Shown here one piece after another: positions 1 through 6,091 of a DNA stretch of 18,321 nt. Below the pieces are notes generated by a model, which saw only the letters and a program-made list of their open reading frames with translations, was not told the DNA's origin and ran no database searches. The stretch comes from Gaiellasilicea sp031371615 (GTDB taxonomy: Bacteria; Actinomycetota; Thermoleophilia; Gaiellales; Gaiellaceae). The translations under genes and the position numbers were made by a program. Location of the stretch: positions 1-18,321 of the forward strand of contig JANMJY010000027.1 in the NCBI GenBank assembly GCA_031371615.1, given 5' to 3'. The first letter of the stretch is position 1. Every line of letters begins with the position of its first letter.

Positions 1-710
1 GCCTCTTCCTCGCGGGTCGTCGTGTCCTTGTCCAGCGTGTTCTGGATGAAGGGTGAGTTGTCGAAGAGCTTGAGCAGGTCCTCGTTCGAGTCGAGCGCCA
101 GCCCGTCGTTGTAGTCCTCACGCGCGAGCGCCCGTAGGAGGGTCGTCACCGGCAGCTTCCGCTTCCGGTCGATGCGTGCGTAGACGATCCCCTTCTTGTC
201 GATCTCGAGCTCGAGCCACGAGCCGCGGCTCGGCATCAGGTTCGCGGTGAAGACCTGCTTCGTCGCGTCCTTCGGCTCCATCAGGTAGGCACCCGGGCTG
301 CGGACCAGCTGCGTCACGATCACGCGCTCGGTGCCGTTGATGATGAACGTGCCCCACTGGGTCATCATCGGGAAGTCGCCCATGAAGACCCGCTGCTCGC
401 GGATCTCGCCGGTCTCCTTGTTGACGAAGCGGACCGTCATCGAGAGCGGGGCCTGATAGGTCAGATCCTTCTCGCGGCACTCCTGGATCGTGAATCCGGG
501 GTCGCCGAACTCGAAGTCCCCGAATTCGACGGCAAGGGTGCCGGTGTAGTCCTCGATCGGCGAGATGTCCGCAATCGTCTCGCGCAGGCCCTCGTTCTTG
601 AACCAGTCGAACGACGCCTTCTGGATGTCGATCAGGTTGGGGAGGTCGAGGACGTGCTTCAGACGTGAAAAGCTCTTACGCGCACGGGGCGCGACAGCAG
701 TGCTGCTCAA
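1..710 (-). CDS. rpoB: RNA polymerase beta subunit, N-terminal part (runs off left edge)
   Basis: This is the catalytic beta subunit of DNA-dependent RNA polymerase; only about the first 236 residues are in the window. The minus frame is open to the edge and gives typical RpoB N-terminal segments: KSFSRLKHVLDLPNLIDIQ near the start, then FPMMTQWGTFIINGTERVIV and QLVRSPGAYLMEPKD (protrusion and lobe region). No ATG lies upstream of the conserved part. The best start is TTG at 710-708, preceded ten bases upstream by AAGGGAGG; this is inferred. The gene lies downstream of rplJ-rplL on the same strand, as in most bacteria, but two small exported-protein genes and three hairpins come between, so it probably has its own promoter. 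Identity is secure; the start is less so. Confidence 0.96.
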   Translation of the reverse strand, partial: MSSTAVAPRARKSFSRLKHVLDLPNLIDIQKASFDWFKNEGLRETIADISPIEDYTGTLAVEFGDFEFGDPGFTIQECREKDLTYQAPLSMTVRFVNKETGEIREQRVFMGDFPMMTQWGTFIINGTERVIVTQLVRSPGAYLMEPKDATKQVFTANLMPSRGSWLELEIDKKGIVYARIDRKRKLPVTTLLRALAREDYNDGLALDSNEDLLKLFDNSPFIQNTLDKDTTTREEE

Positions 711-856
711 GTGATTACAGCCTCCCTTATGGCTACGAGCGAAAAGAGTTTCAGTGGGCAGATGCGGCGGTACGGCGTCGGCGAACCCCGAAGGGTAGCG
801 CAGACAGGCCCCGCACCGCAAGCATGAGCCGCGGCGGAGGCCGAATACGAATCAGA

Positions 857-862
857 AGTATA
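857..862 (-). promoter_or_regulatory. candidate -10 box for rpoB
   Basis: On the minus strand this reads TATACT preceded directly by CTG, a strong -10 for such GC-rich DNA. A TTGACC lies only eight bases upstream and is too close to be its -35. The implied leader to the rpoB TTG start is about 140 bases. A local promoter is expected because hairpins precede rpoB. The assignment rests on this motif alone. Confidence 0.35.
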
Positions 863-889
863 CAGATCGAGGTCAAGTGCCCGCAAATG

Positions 890-917
890 ACCGAGGGCGC
901 CTCGCGGCGCCCTCGGT
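890..917 (-). terminator. terminator-like hairpin after the interrupted exported-protein gene
   Basis: There is a perfect 11-bp stem (accgagggcgc paired with gcgccctcggt) with a six-base loop. On the minus strand it is followed by TCATTT, a weak T-tract. It lies 45 bases beyond the TAG at 963-965, the presumed original end of the upstream gene. The stem is almost the same as the one at 1542-1567. Confidence 0.65.
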
Positions 918-962
918 ATTGACCCCTTGCTCCTAACGGGAACGGTCTCCCGCTGGTTACGG

Positions 963-1034
963 CTACTTGGCGCTAGCCTTGAACGCAGCGTTCAGCTGCG
1001 CGAGGGCCGCCTTCGCCTTCTCCCGGATCGCCTA
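963..1034 (-). other. orphaned C-terminal extension beyond an in-frame TAG
   Basis: Directly after the TAG at 1034-1032 the same frame stays open for 22 codons, reading AIREKAKAALAQLNAAFKAS plus two more residues, and ends at TAG 965-963. It has the same Ala/Lys/Glu-rich, helical character as the upstream protein, and the terminator hairpin follows it. The simplest reading is that the TAG at 1032 is a nonsense mutation (for example from GAG, AAG or CAG) or an assembly error, and that this is the detached tail of the gene. Confidence 0.7.
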
Positions 1035-1448
1035 GCGCTCGGCGTCCGCGTCTGCCCTGATCTGCTCGCCGGCTGCCTTCGCCGACGTCCGCGCGGCCTT
1101 GCAGGTGGCCCGCGCAGCGTCCCTGGGGCCGTCGGCCTTCGCAGCCTTGCACGCCGCCTTGACGCCTGCCTCGAGCTTCTGATGGGCGAGGCGGGCGGCC
1201 TGGTTGACCCGCTCGAGCTCCGACACCGCCTCGGAGCGCACGCGCTCGACTCCGGCCTTCAGCTCCTTCAGGGCCGCCTCTCGGGCGGCCTTGGCCACCT
1301 CGAGCGCGGCCTGCCGCTCGGGCCGCGGTGCCGGCACGGATGCTGCCGGCGCACCGCCGGCGGGCACTGGAGCAGGCTCCTCGGCCAGCGCGGTCGAAGC
1401 GAACGCGCCGGCAAGGATGGTTGTGGCTAGTGCAATCTTGAACCGCAT
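1032..1448 (-). CDS. small exported Ala/Lys/Glu-rich coiled-coil protein, probably truncated by an amber codon
   Basis: The product is 138 residues and of unknown function. It starts at ATG 1448, with GGAGGT seven bases upstream; a longer start at 1493 would precede this ribosome site and is unlikely. Residues 1-22 form a signal peptide (MRFKIAL, then a hydrophobic core ending ALA before EEPAP). A Pro/Ala linker follows, and from about residue 43 a long charged helical stretch rich in Ala, Lys, Glu and Arg with heptad-like spacing, probably a coiled coil outside the membrane. Two Cys residues (KAACKAAK and RATCKAAR) could form a disulfide. The frame continues past the stop to 963, giving an expected full length of about 161 residues. 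It sits between rplL and rpoB on their strand. It resembles small exported repeat-helix proteins only in composition. Confidence 0.7.
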   Translation of the reverse strand: MRFKIALATTILAGAFASTALAEEPAPVPAGGAPAASVPAPRPERQAALEVAKAAREAALKELKAGVERVRSEAVSELERVNQAARLAHQKLEAGVKAACKAAKADGPRDAARATCKAARTSAKAAGEQIRADADAER

Positions 1449-1541
1449 CGAGTGGACCTCCGCATAGGGATCTGACCCACGAGATATCGGCACGACACGC
1501 TCGCGACCATCGCCTCGAACGAGTGAGCGGACACAGAACGA

Positions 1542-1567
1542 CCGAGGGCGCCGTTCGGCGCCCTCGG
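1542..1567 (-). terminator. terminator-like hairpin after the DUF5666-like gene
   Basis: The stem is 11 bp (ccgagggcgcc with ggcgccctcgg) with a GTTC loop, 20 bases past the stop codon of the minus-strand gene ending at 1588. The T-tract is poor. The stem shares GACCGAGGGCGCC with the hairpin at 890-917, so the two neighbouring genes end in copies of one hairpin. Confidence 0.65.
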
Positions 1568-1587
1568 CAGGATCCTGTCGCGCGCGA

Positions 1588-2163
1588 CTAGGGGTTCGTG
1601 GTGGTGGTACCGGTGGTCGTCGTGGCCGCGGTCGTCGTCTTCGCGGCGGTCGTCACGGTCGTGGTCGACTTCTCGTCGTCGTCTTCCTTGGCGTCCTTCG
1701 GGCCCTTCGTCGTCACCTTGCGTGCGAGCAGCGTGCCCGCGGCGACGTCGGCCTTGCAGGCATAGCCCTGGACGTTGACCCGGTCGCCGGCTACGAGATC
1801 GGCGAGCTGGTGCTTCTTGCCGTTGAACTTCGTCTCGTCGTCGACGAGCACGGTCGCCTGCTTGTCCTTCCAGGCCTTGGCGGACCTGTTACCACCCGAG
1901 ACCTTCAGCGCGAATCCGCCCGCGCCCGCGGCGACGAACTCGCCCTTGACGACGATCTTCCTCGACTTCTTGCACGTCTCGTCCTTCTTCGCGTGGCTCT
2001 TGCCGTGCTCCGCCTCGGACGTTGTCGAGCCTGTCGTGGTGCCCTCCGTCGCGGTGGCGACCACCGGCTTGCCGTGGTCGCTCGGAGCCGGCGACGCCGC
2101 GACGGCGACGGAGACGGCAAAGCCGGCGGTGAAGAGCGCCAGCAGCAGTGCTTTCAGTTTCAT
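1588..2163 (-). CDS. exported protein with a DUF5666-like domain and Thr-rich tail
   Basis: This is a predicted 191-residue exported protein. Residues 1-23 form a signal peptide (KLKALLLALF, ending AVAAS). A Ser/Thr/Lys/His-rich linker follows to about residue 68. Residues 69-150 hold one folded domain with KIVVKGEFVAAGAGGFALKV, VLVDDETKF, LVAGDRVNVQG and GTLLARKV, a beta-strand pattern matching DUF5666-type small beta-barrel domains by eye. The last 35 residues are an acidic/Lys patch and a low-complexity Thr tail, perhaps a glycosylated wall-spanning segment. The start ATG at 2163 has GGGAGGACTGAGGA upstream. The gene sits directly after rplL, beyond its terminator, on the same strand. I saw no clear promoter. 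The family call is moderate; the biological role is unknown. Confidence 0.75.
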   Translation of the reverse strand: MKLKALLLALFTAGFAVSVAVAASPAPSDHGKPVVATATEGTTTGSTTSEAEHGKSHAKKDETCKKSRKIVVKGEFVAAGAGGFALKVSGGNRSAKAWKDKQATVLVDDETKFNGKKHQLADLVAGDRVNVQGYACKADVAAGTLLARKVTTKGPKDAKEDDDEKSTTTVTTAAKTTTAATTTTGTTTTNP

Positions 2164-2277
2164 GAGTCCTCAGTCCTCCCGAAAAGTCCGTTGTCCCGGG
2201 TGTTGACGGCAACGCGAGGACTTTCCTGCTGCCTCGGACGAGGGATCCGACGAAACCTTTGCACTTCCTTTGCAAAT

Positions 2278-2308
2278 GCGTGAGGCCGGGCAAAGCCCGG
2301 CCTCACGC
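2278..2308 (-). terminator. strong hairpin ending the rplJ-rplL unit
   Basis: The stem is a perfect 14 bp, centred on GGCCGGGC and GCCCGGCC, with a three-base loop, 27 bases after the rplL stop codon. On the minus strand it is followed by ATTTGC rather than a clean T-run, so it may act as a terminator, a processing site or an attenuator before the downstream genes. Confidence 0.75.
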
Positions 2309-2335
2309 TCACGCGTCGTTATCCGACGAGCGGTG

Positions 2336-2722
2336 TTACTTCAGCTCGACGCCGGCGCCGGCCTCTTCCAGCTGCGCCGTGATCGTGTCGGCTTCCGCCT
2401 GGTTGACGCCCGCCTTGACGGTGCCGGGGGCGCCGTCGACGAGGTCCTTCGCCTCTTTCAGACCGAGGCCGGTGACGGCGCGGACGACCTTGATCACCTG
2501 GATCTTCTTGTCGCCCGTCGACGTGATCACGACGTCGAACGAGGACTTCTCCTCGGCCGGCGCGCCACCGTCGCCACCGCCGCCGGCGGCGGGCGCCGCG
2601 GCAGCCATCGGAGCGGCGGCGGTCACGCCCCACTCCTCCTCGATCGCGTTCTTCAGCTCGACGAGCTCGAGCACGGTCATCTTGCCGAGCGTCTCGAGCA
2701 CCTTCGCGGTATCCGTAGCCAT
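2336..2722 (-). CDS. rplL: 50S ribosomal protein L7/L12
   Basis: L7/L12 is the stalk protein of the large ribosomal subunit; it recruits and activates translation factor GTPases and binds L10 as dimers. The 128-residue length is normal. The N-terminal dimerisation region (MTVLELVELKNAIEEEWGVT) is followed by an Ala/Gly-rich hinge at about residues 35-58. The C-terminal factor-binding domain has KKIQVIKVVRAVTGLGLKEA and KDLVDGAPGTVKAGV. Its ATG shares one base with the rplJ stop (TAATG), so the two are translationally coupled, and the GGAGGAGCAGGAG at the end of rplJ serves as the ribosome site. Confidence 0.98.
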   Translation of the reverse strand: MATDTAKVLETLGKMTVLELVELKNAIEEEWGVTAAAPMAAAAPAAGGGGDGGAPAEEKSSFDVVITSTGDKKIQVIKVVRAVTGLGLKEAKDLVDGAPGTVKAGVNQAEADTITAQLEEAGAGVELK

Positions 2723-3429
2723 TACTCCTGCTCCTCCTGCGTGTCAGTGGACTCTTCAGTGGTTTCTGCAACGGTCTCTGCGGGCGCCTCTTCGGCTGTC
2801 GCCTCTGCTTCGGGCTCTGCCTCCGCCACGGGCTCCTCGACGGGAGCCTCTTCGACGGCCGGAGCCGCTGCCGCGGCCGGTGCCTCGCTCCCGGACGTGT
2901 CGCCCCGCTCCTGCAACTGCTCGATGCGGGCGTCGATCAGCCCCACGAGATCGCGGATCGGTGCCGCCAGCAGCGCGACGACAACCGTGAGTGGGGAAAC
3001 GATCGCCCCGACGAGCTGGGCGCGGATCACGTCGACCGGCGGCAGCTTCGCGAGCGTGTCGATCTCCTCCGCCGTCAGCGACTTGCCCTCGAGCAGGCCA
3101 CCGCGGATCGCAAGGACCTTCGTCTTCGTCGCGGTGTCGCTGAGCGCCTTCGCGACCGCGACCGGATCGCCGTCTGACTCGACGAACGCAATCGCCGACG
3201 GGCCTTCGAGCAGAGCGAGTAGCGCGTCCGCCCCAGCCGCCTCGGCCGCGCGGCGGGTGAGCGTGTTCTTGACGACCGCGAAACGGGCGCCGTGCTCGAG
3301 CAGCTTCGAGCGCAGACCGTCGATCTCGGCGTTCGTGAGCCCGCGGTAGTCGGCGACGATCAACGTCTCCGACGTCCGCAGCCGCTCGGTCAGCTCTGCG
3401 ACGACCCGCTCCTTGTCACTTTTCAGCAT
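2722..3429 (-). CDS. rplJ: 50S ribosomal protein L10 with a long acidic C-terminal tail
   Basis: L10 anchors L7/L12 dimers to the ribosome and represses its own operon through the mRNA leader. The body (about residues 1-172) is typical: MLKSDKERVVAELTERL, VADYRGLT, VVKNTLTRRA, GPSAIAF, then the helix LTVVVALLAAPIRDLVGLID that binds L7/L12. From about residue 173 a tail of roughly 60 residues of almost only Ala, Glu, Pro, Val and Thr follows. The usual length is about 165-180, so the tail accounts for the 235 total. A strong AAGGAGGTGAGAG precedes the ATG at 3429. Confidence 0.97.
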   Translation of the reverse strand: MLKSDKERVVAELTERLRTSETLIVADYRGLTNAEIDGLRSKLLEHGARFAVVKNTLTRRAAEAAGADALLALLEGPSAIAFVESDGDPVAVAKALSDTATKTKVLAIRGGLLEGKSLTAEEIDTLAKLPPVDVIRAQLVGAIVSPLTVVVALLAAPIRDLVGLIDARIEQLQERGDTSGSEAPAAAAAPAVEEAPVEEPVAEAEPEAEATAEEAPAETVAETTEESTDTQEEQE

Positions 3430-3451
3430 CTCTCACCTCCTTGAAACGATC

Positions 3452-3473
3452 GAGCCCGCACGGAGGCGGGCTC
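3452..3473 (-). promoter_or_regulatory. hairpin between the L10 leader and rplJ
   Basis: This is an 8-bp stem (gagcccgc with gcgggctc) with a six-base loop, 22 bases before the rplJ start. It has no T-run, so a stabilising or attenuating structure in the leader is more likely than a full terminator. Confidence 0.5.
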
Positions 3474-3484
3474 GGGAGAGGCGA

Positions 3485-3560
3485 AACTTCACCTTCCAAA
3501 GCGCCACCTCGGGAAGACCTCTGCCAGCGGTGCTGGCTGCTTCCGTTCTTCGGCGACGGG
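3485..3560 (-). promoter_or_regulatory. ribosomal protein L10 leader (autoregulatory RNA)
   Basis: The 146-base gap between rplA and rplJ holds, on the minus strand, the hallmark elements of the L10 leader: CGAAGAACGGAAGCAGCC, then ACCGCTGGCAGAGG, TCTTCCCGAGGTGG and GGAAGGTGAAG. In this family the L10-(L12)4 complex binds the RNA and represses rplJL translation. Recognition is from remembered consensus and position; a covariance search with the Rfam L10_leader model would settle it. Confidence 0.75.
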
Positions 3561-3576
3561 CTATGGACGGAAAACC

Positions 3577-4308
3577 TTAGGCCGGAACAGCCTCCTGCTC
3601 GAGCTCCTCGACGATGCCGCGGACGCGCGCCGGGTCGACGCGCAGGCCGGGGCCCATCGTGGTCGTGAGCGTGATCTGGTGGATGTAGCGGCCCTTGGCG
3701 GAAGCCGGCTTGGCGCGGACGATCACCTCGATCAGCGCCGCATAGTTCTCGAGCAGATTGCGCTCGCCGAAGCTCTTCTTGCCAATCGAGACGTGGACGT
3801 TGGCGCCGCGATCGGTGCGGTACTCGAGCTTGCCGCCCTTCGCGTCGGTGACGGCCTTGGCGACGTCGAACGTGACCGTGCCCGTCTTCGGGTTCGGCAT
3901 CAGGCCGCGGGGGCCGAGCACGCGGCCGAGCTTGCCGACGTTGCCCATCTGGTCGGGCGTCGCGATCGCAACGTCGAAGTCGGTGAAGCCGCCCTCGATC
4001 TTCGCAGCGAGATCGGCGGCGCCGACGACGTCGGCACCGGCCTCCTCTGCCTCACGGGCCTTGTCGCCTTCGGCGAAGACGGCGACACGGACGGTCCGGC
4101 CGGTCCCGTGCGGGAGCATGAGCGTGCCGCGCAGCTGCTGGTCGGCGTGGCGGACGTTCAGGCCCAGGCGGAAATGCGCCTCGACCGTCTCGTCGAACTT
4201 CGCCGCGGGCAGCTCCTTGAGCAGCTTGATCGCCTCGGCGGGCGCGTACAGCTGCTCGCGGTCGATCGACTTGCGGGCCTCGTCGTAGCGCTTGCCGTGC
4301 GCGCTCAT
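3577..4308 (-). CDS. rplA: 50S ribosomal protein L1
   Basis: L1 is the mobile stalk protein at the ribosomal E site; it binds 23S rRNA and in many bacteria its own mRNA. The length of 243 residues is slightly above the usual 230. It begins with HGKRYDEARKSIDREQLY and ALKLLKELP-like sequence (AIKLLKELPAAKFDETVE). Middle signatures are LRGTLMLPHGTGRTVRVAVF, GKLGRVLGPRGLMPNPKTGT and the C-terminal TTTMGPGLRVDP. Its ATG overlaps the rplK stop (ATGA), implying coupled translation. No oddity seen. Confidence 0.98.
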   Translation of the reverse strand: MSAHGKRYDEARKSIDREQLYAPAEAIKLLKELPAAKFDETVEAHFRLGLNVRHADQQLRGTLMLPHGTGRTVRVAVFAEGDKAREAEEAGADVVGAADLAAKIEGGFTDFDVAIATPDQMGNVGKLGRVLGPRGLMPNPKTGTVTFDVAKAVTDAKGGKLEYRTDRGANVHVSIGKKSFGERNLLENYAALIEVIVRAKPASAKGRYIHQITLTTTMGPGLRVDPARVRGIVEELEQEAVPA

Positions 4309-4730
4309 CGCTCCACGTCCACGCCCATGCTACGGGCCGTCCCGGCGATGACGAGCATCGCCTGGTCGACGTCGCGCGCGTTCAGGTCGACGAGCTTGAT
4401 CTCGGCGATCGAGCGGAGCTGCGCTTTCGAGATGCGGCCGACCTTGTTGCGGTTCGGCTCCGGCGAGCCCTTTTCGAGCCCGAGCGCCTCCTTGATCAGC
4501 ACCGCCGCGGGCGGCGTCTTCGTGATGAACGTGAAGGAGCGGTCCTCGTAGACCGTGATCTCGACCGGCGTGATGCGGCCGTTCTCCTGTGCGGTCTGCG
4601 CGTTGAACGCCTTGCAGAACTCCATGATGTTGACGCCGTGCTGACCGAGCGCAGGACCGACCGGCGGCGCAGGGTTCGCCTGCCCACCGGGGATCTGCAG
4701 CTTGATCATCGTCAGGATCTTCTTCGCCAT
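4305..4730 (-). CDS. rplK: 50S ribosomal protein L11
   Basis: L11 binds the GTPase-associated region of 23S rRNA and takes part in factor function and the stringent response. It is 141 residues, the family norm, starting at ATG 4730 with MAKKILTMIKLQIPGGQANP. The N-terminal domain includes PAPPVGPALGQHGVNIMEFC; the RNA-binding C-terminal domain includes GLEKGSPEPNRNKVGRIS and the closing GTARSMGVDVE. The stop overlaps the rplA start. It follows nusG by 11 bases in the operon. Confidence 0.98.
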   Translation of the reverse strand: MAKKILTMIKLQIPGGQANPAPPVGPALGQHGVNIMEFCKAFNAQTAQENGRITPVEITVYEDRSFTFITKTPPAAVLIKEALGLEKGSPEPNRNKVGRISKAQLRSIAEIKLVDLNARDVDQAMLVIAGTARSMGVDVER

Positions 4731-4741
4731 CGTTCCTATCC

Positions 4742-5275
4742 TCAGTCGAGCTTCTTGACCTGGTCGAATCCGAGCTCCACCGGCACCTGGCGCTCGAAGA
4801 TGTCGACGAGCACCTTCAGCTTCTGCTGGTCGGCGTTCACGTCGACGATCTCGCCGTCGAAGTCCGACAACGGGCCGGAGGTTACCTTCACCGACTCGCC
4901 GAGGGTGAACTCGACCTGCGAGCGCAGGGCCGCGCCCGAGGCTGCGGCGCCCGTGTGCAGGATCCGGTCGACCTCGCCCTGGGCCAGCGGAACGGGCTTC
5001 GCGCCGGCGCCGACGAAGCCGGTGACGCCGGGCGTGTTCTTCACGACCGACCACGCCTCGTCGTTCAGATCCATGTTCACGAGCACGTAGCCGGGCAGGA
5101 CGCGCTTCTCGATCTGCACTTTCTGGCCGTCCTTCGTCTCGATCACCTGCTCGGTCGGGACGACGACGCGGCGGAAGCGCGGCGCCTGGTTCATCGAGAC
5201 GATCCGGTGCTCGAGGTTGGCCTTCACCTTGTTCTCGTGCCCGGAATAGGTGTTGATCACATACCAGCGGAACAT
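4742..5275 (-). CDS. nusG: transcription elongation/antitermination factor NusG
   Basis: NusG binds the RNA polymerase clamp, modulates pausing and links polymerase to Rho or the ribosome. The 177-residue length is typical. Residues 1 to about 110 form the NGN domain (FRWYVINTYSGHENKVKANL, LPGYVLVNMDLND, VTGFVG). The C-terminal KOW domain spans about 120-175, with LGESVKVTSGPLSDFDGEI and VPVELGFDQVKKL. The ATG at 5275 follows the secE stop by 16 bases, with GGAAGAG upstream. The secE-nusG-rplK-rplA order is the conserved bacterial arrangement. Confidence 0.98.
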   Translation of the reverse strand: MFRWYVINTYSGHENKVKANLEHRIVSMNQAPRFRRVVVPTEQVIETKDGQKVQIEKRVLPGYVLVNMDLNDEAWSVVKNTPGVTGFVGAGAKPVPLAQGEVDRILHTGAAASGAALRSQVEFTLGESVKVTSGPLSDFDGEIVDVNADQQKLKVLVDIFERQVPVELGFDQVKKLD

Positions 5276-5291
5276 CGCTAAACCACTCTTC

Positions 5292-5639
5292 CTATTGGCC
5301 GAGGAGAACGTTGCGAACGAAGGGCTTGAACGTCTGGTCGGCGGCGTAGAGGTACACGCCGACGATGAAGCAGGCGATGATGACGACGATCGTGCCCTGG
5401 ATCACCTGGGCCCGGCTCGGCCACTCGACCTTCTTCAGCTCGCCCCAGGACTCCTTGACGAAGCGGCCGCGCTCGCGGCGCTCGCGGCGGCCCGTCTGGG
5501 TCGAGGCCGGCTGCATGCTCGGGCGAACCGGCGCCTGGCGCGCACGTGCGCGCGACGCGGCCGGCTTCGCCTCGGCGGCGGGCTTCCCGCCCGAGTTCTT
5601 GCGCTGGTCGCGCCGCTGCCTGCGGGTCTCGCGCGCCAC
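5292..5639 (-). CDS. secE: preprotein translocase subunit SecE
   Basis: SecE is the essential small subunit of the SecYEG protein-export channel in the inner membrane. The product is 115 residues. About 55 basic, Ala/Arg-rich N-terminal residues precede the conserved part: RFVKESWGELKKVEWPSRAQ (amphipathic helix and hinge) and one membrane helix, VIQGTIVVIIACFIVGVYLY. I chose the GTG at 5639, which overlaps the rpmG stop as TAGTG. A longer ATG-started frame would run through rpmG in another frame and is rejected. Actinobacterial SecE often has such an N-terminal extension. Confidence 0.95.
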   Translation of the reverse strand: MARETRRQRRDQRKNSGGKPAAEAKPAASRARARQAPVRPSMQPASTQTGRRERRERGRFVKESWGELKKVEWPSRAQVIQGTIVVIIACFIVGVYLYAADQTFKPFVRNVLLGQ

Positions 5640-5800
5640 TAACGGGTCTCCCGATGGACCGTGTGCTGACCGCACCAGCGGCAGTACTTCTTGAACTCGA
5701 CGCGGTCGGGCGTGTTCCGCTTCGACTTGTTCGTCTGATAGTTGCGCCGCTTGCACTCGGTGCAGGCGAGCGTGATCGCGACTCGAACTCCGGCTGCCAT
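5639..5800 (-). CDS. rpmG: 50S ribosomal protein L33
   Basis: L33 is a 53-residue large-subunit protein of the zinc-binding type. Cys pairs at 13/16 (CTEC) and 40/43 (CRWC) are intact. Other signatures are RNYQTNKSKRNTPDRVE and the C-terminal HTVHRETR. ATG at 5800; the stop overlaps the secE GTG by one base. Its place directly before secE, with a tRNA gene upstream, is common in actinobacteria and other Gram-positives. The region 5801-5848 to the tRNA holds no further gene. Confidence 0.97.
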   Translation of the reverse strand: MAAGVRVAITLACTECKRRNYQTNKSKRNTPDRVEFKKYCRWCGQHTVHRETR

Positions 5801-5848
5801 CTAGATCGTGTTCTCTCGGTTTCTGTTGGAAAAAGACTGGGTGAGGAG

Positions 5849-5922
5849 TAGCGGCGGCAGGACTCGAACCTGCGACACGCGGATTATGATTCCGCTGCTC
5901 TAACCAACTGAGCTACGCCGCC
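5849..5922 (-). tRNA. tRNA-Met, anticodon CAT
   Basis: The cloverleaf is complete: acceptor GGCGGCG with CGCCGCT (one G-T at the end), D-arm GCTC/GAGC, anticodon stem GCGGA/TCCGC around the loop ATCATAA, and T-arm GCAGG/CCTGC with TTCGAGT. The 3' CCA is not encoded. A CAT anticodon is shared by elongator Met, initiator Met and the lysidine-modified Ile2. The paired acceptor end argues against the initiator; elongator Met is likeliest given the position. It is probably co-transcribed with rpmG. Confidence 0.95.
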
Positions 5923-5934
5923 GCGCGGACGGTG

Positions 5935-5940
5935 AGTGTA
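5935..5940 (-). promoter_or_regulatory. candidate -10 box of the tRNA-Met/rpmG/secE/nusG operon
   Basis: On the minus strand this reads TACACT, ending 12 bases before the tRNA 5' end, so transcription would begin about six bases upstream of the tRNA. I could not recognise a convincing -35. Confidence 0.45.
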
Positions 5941-5966
5941 GCAACCAGCTTGTTCTGTTTGCGCAG

Positions 5967-5995
5967 GATCGGAATCCGCAAAGCGGACTCCGATC
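5967..5995. repeat. 13-bp imperfect inverted repeat between tRNA-Met and tdk
   Basis: GATCGGAATCCGC and GCGGACTCCGATC flank an AAA loop with a single A/C mismatch. It lies in the divergent region between the tRNA operon and tdk. It could be an operator or a transcript hairpin; no T-run is present. The rest of 5923-6091 holds the candidate promoters and a 27-bp repeat copy. Confidence 0.5.
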
Positions 5996-6002
5996 GCGCG
6001 TG

Positions 6003-6029
6003 GATCCCTGAAGCGCCCGCTTCGCGGCC
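6003..6029 (+). repeat. 27-bp repeat, copy 1
   Basis: It starts GATCCCTGAAG and ends CGCGGCC; 24 of 27 bases match the copy at 6911-6937 in the same orientation. Both copies are preceded within a few bases by CGCG. The pair brackets tdk and the ABC ATPase fragment. Confidence 0.55.
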
Positions 6030-6078
6030 GGGCCGCGTCGATGCCCGATCCGAGCCCCGGCTTGTCCGGCCCTTCTCC

Positions 6079-6084
6079 TAGGAT
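6079..6084 (+). promoter_or_regulatory. -10 box of a likely leaderless tdk transcript
   Basis: TAGGAT is followed by exactly seven bases and the GTG at 6092, so transcription would begin at or next to the start codon. ispH and ileS show the same geometry. No clear -35 is visible. Confidence 0.5.
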
Positions 6085-6091
6085 CCCGCAC

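Noticed and set aside
118..480. A 120-codon minus frame inside rpoB
   Set aside because: It is a shifted frame of the rpoB coding sequence, which is open across the same region with clear RpoB motifs.
665..922. A plus-strand ORF in the rpoB upstream region
   Set aside because: It starts inside rpoB on the other strand, ends in the terminator hairpin and has no protein-like pattern.
2270..3349. Plus-strand open frame of 359 codons opposite rplL/rplJ
   Set aside because: It lies over two certain ribosomal protein genes, and its Ser/Ala-rich translation mirrors the opposite codons.
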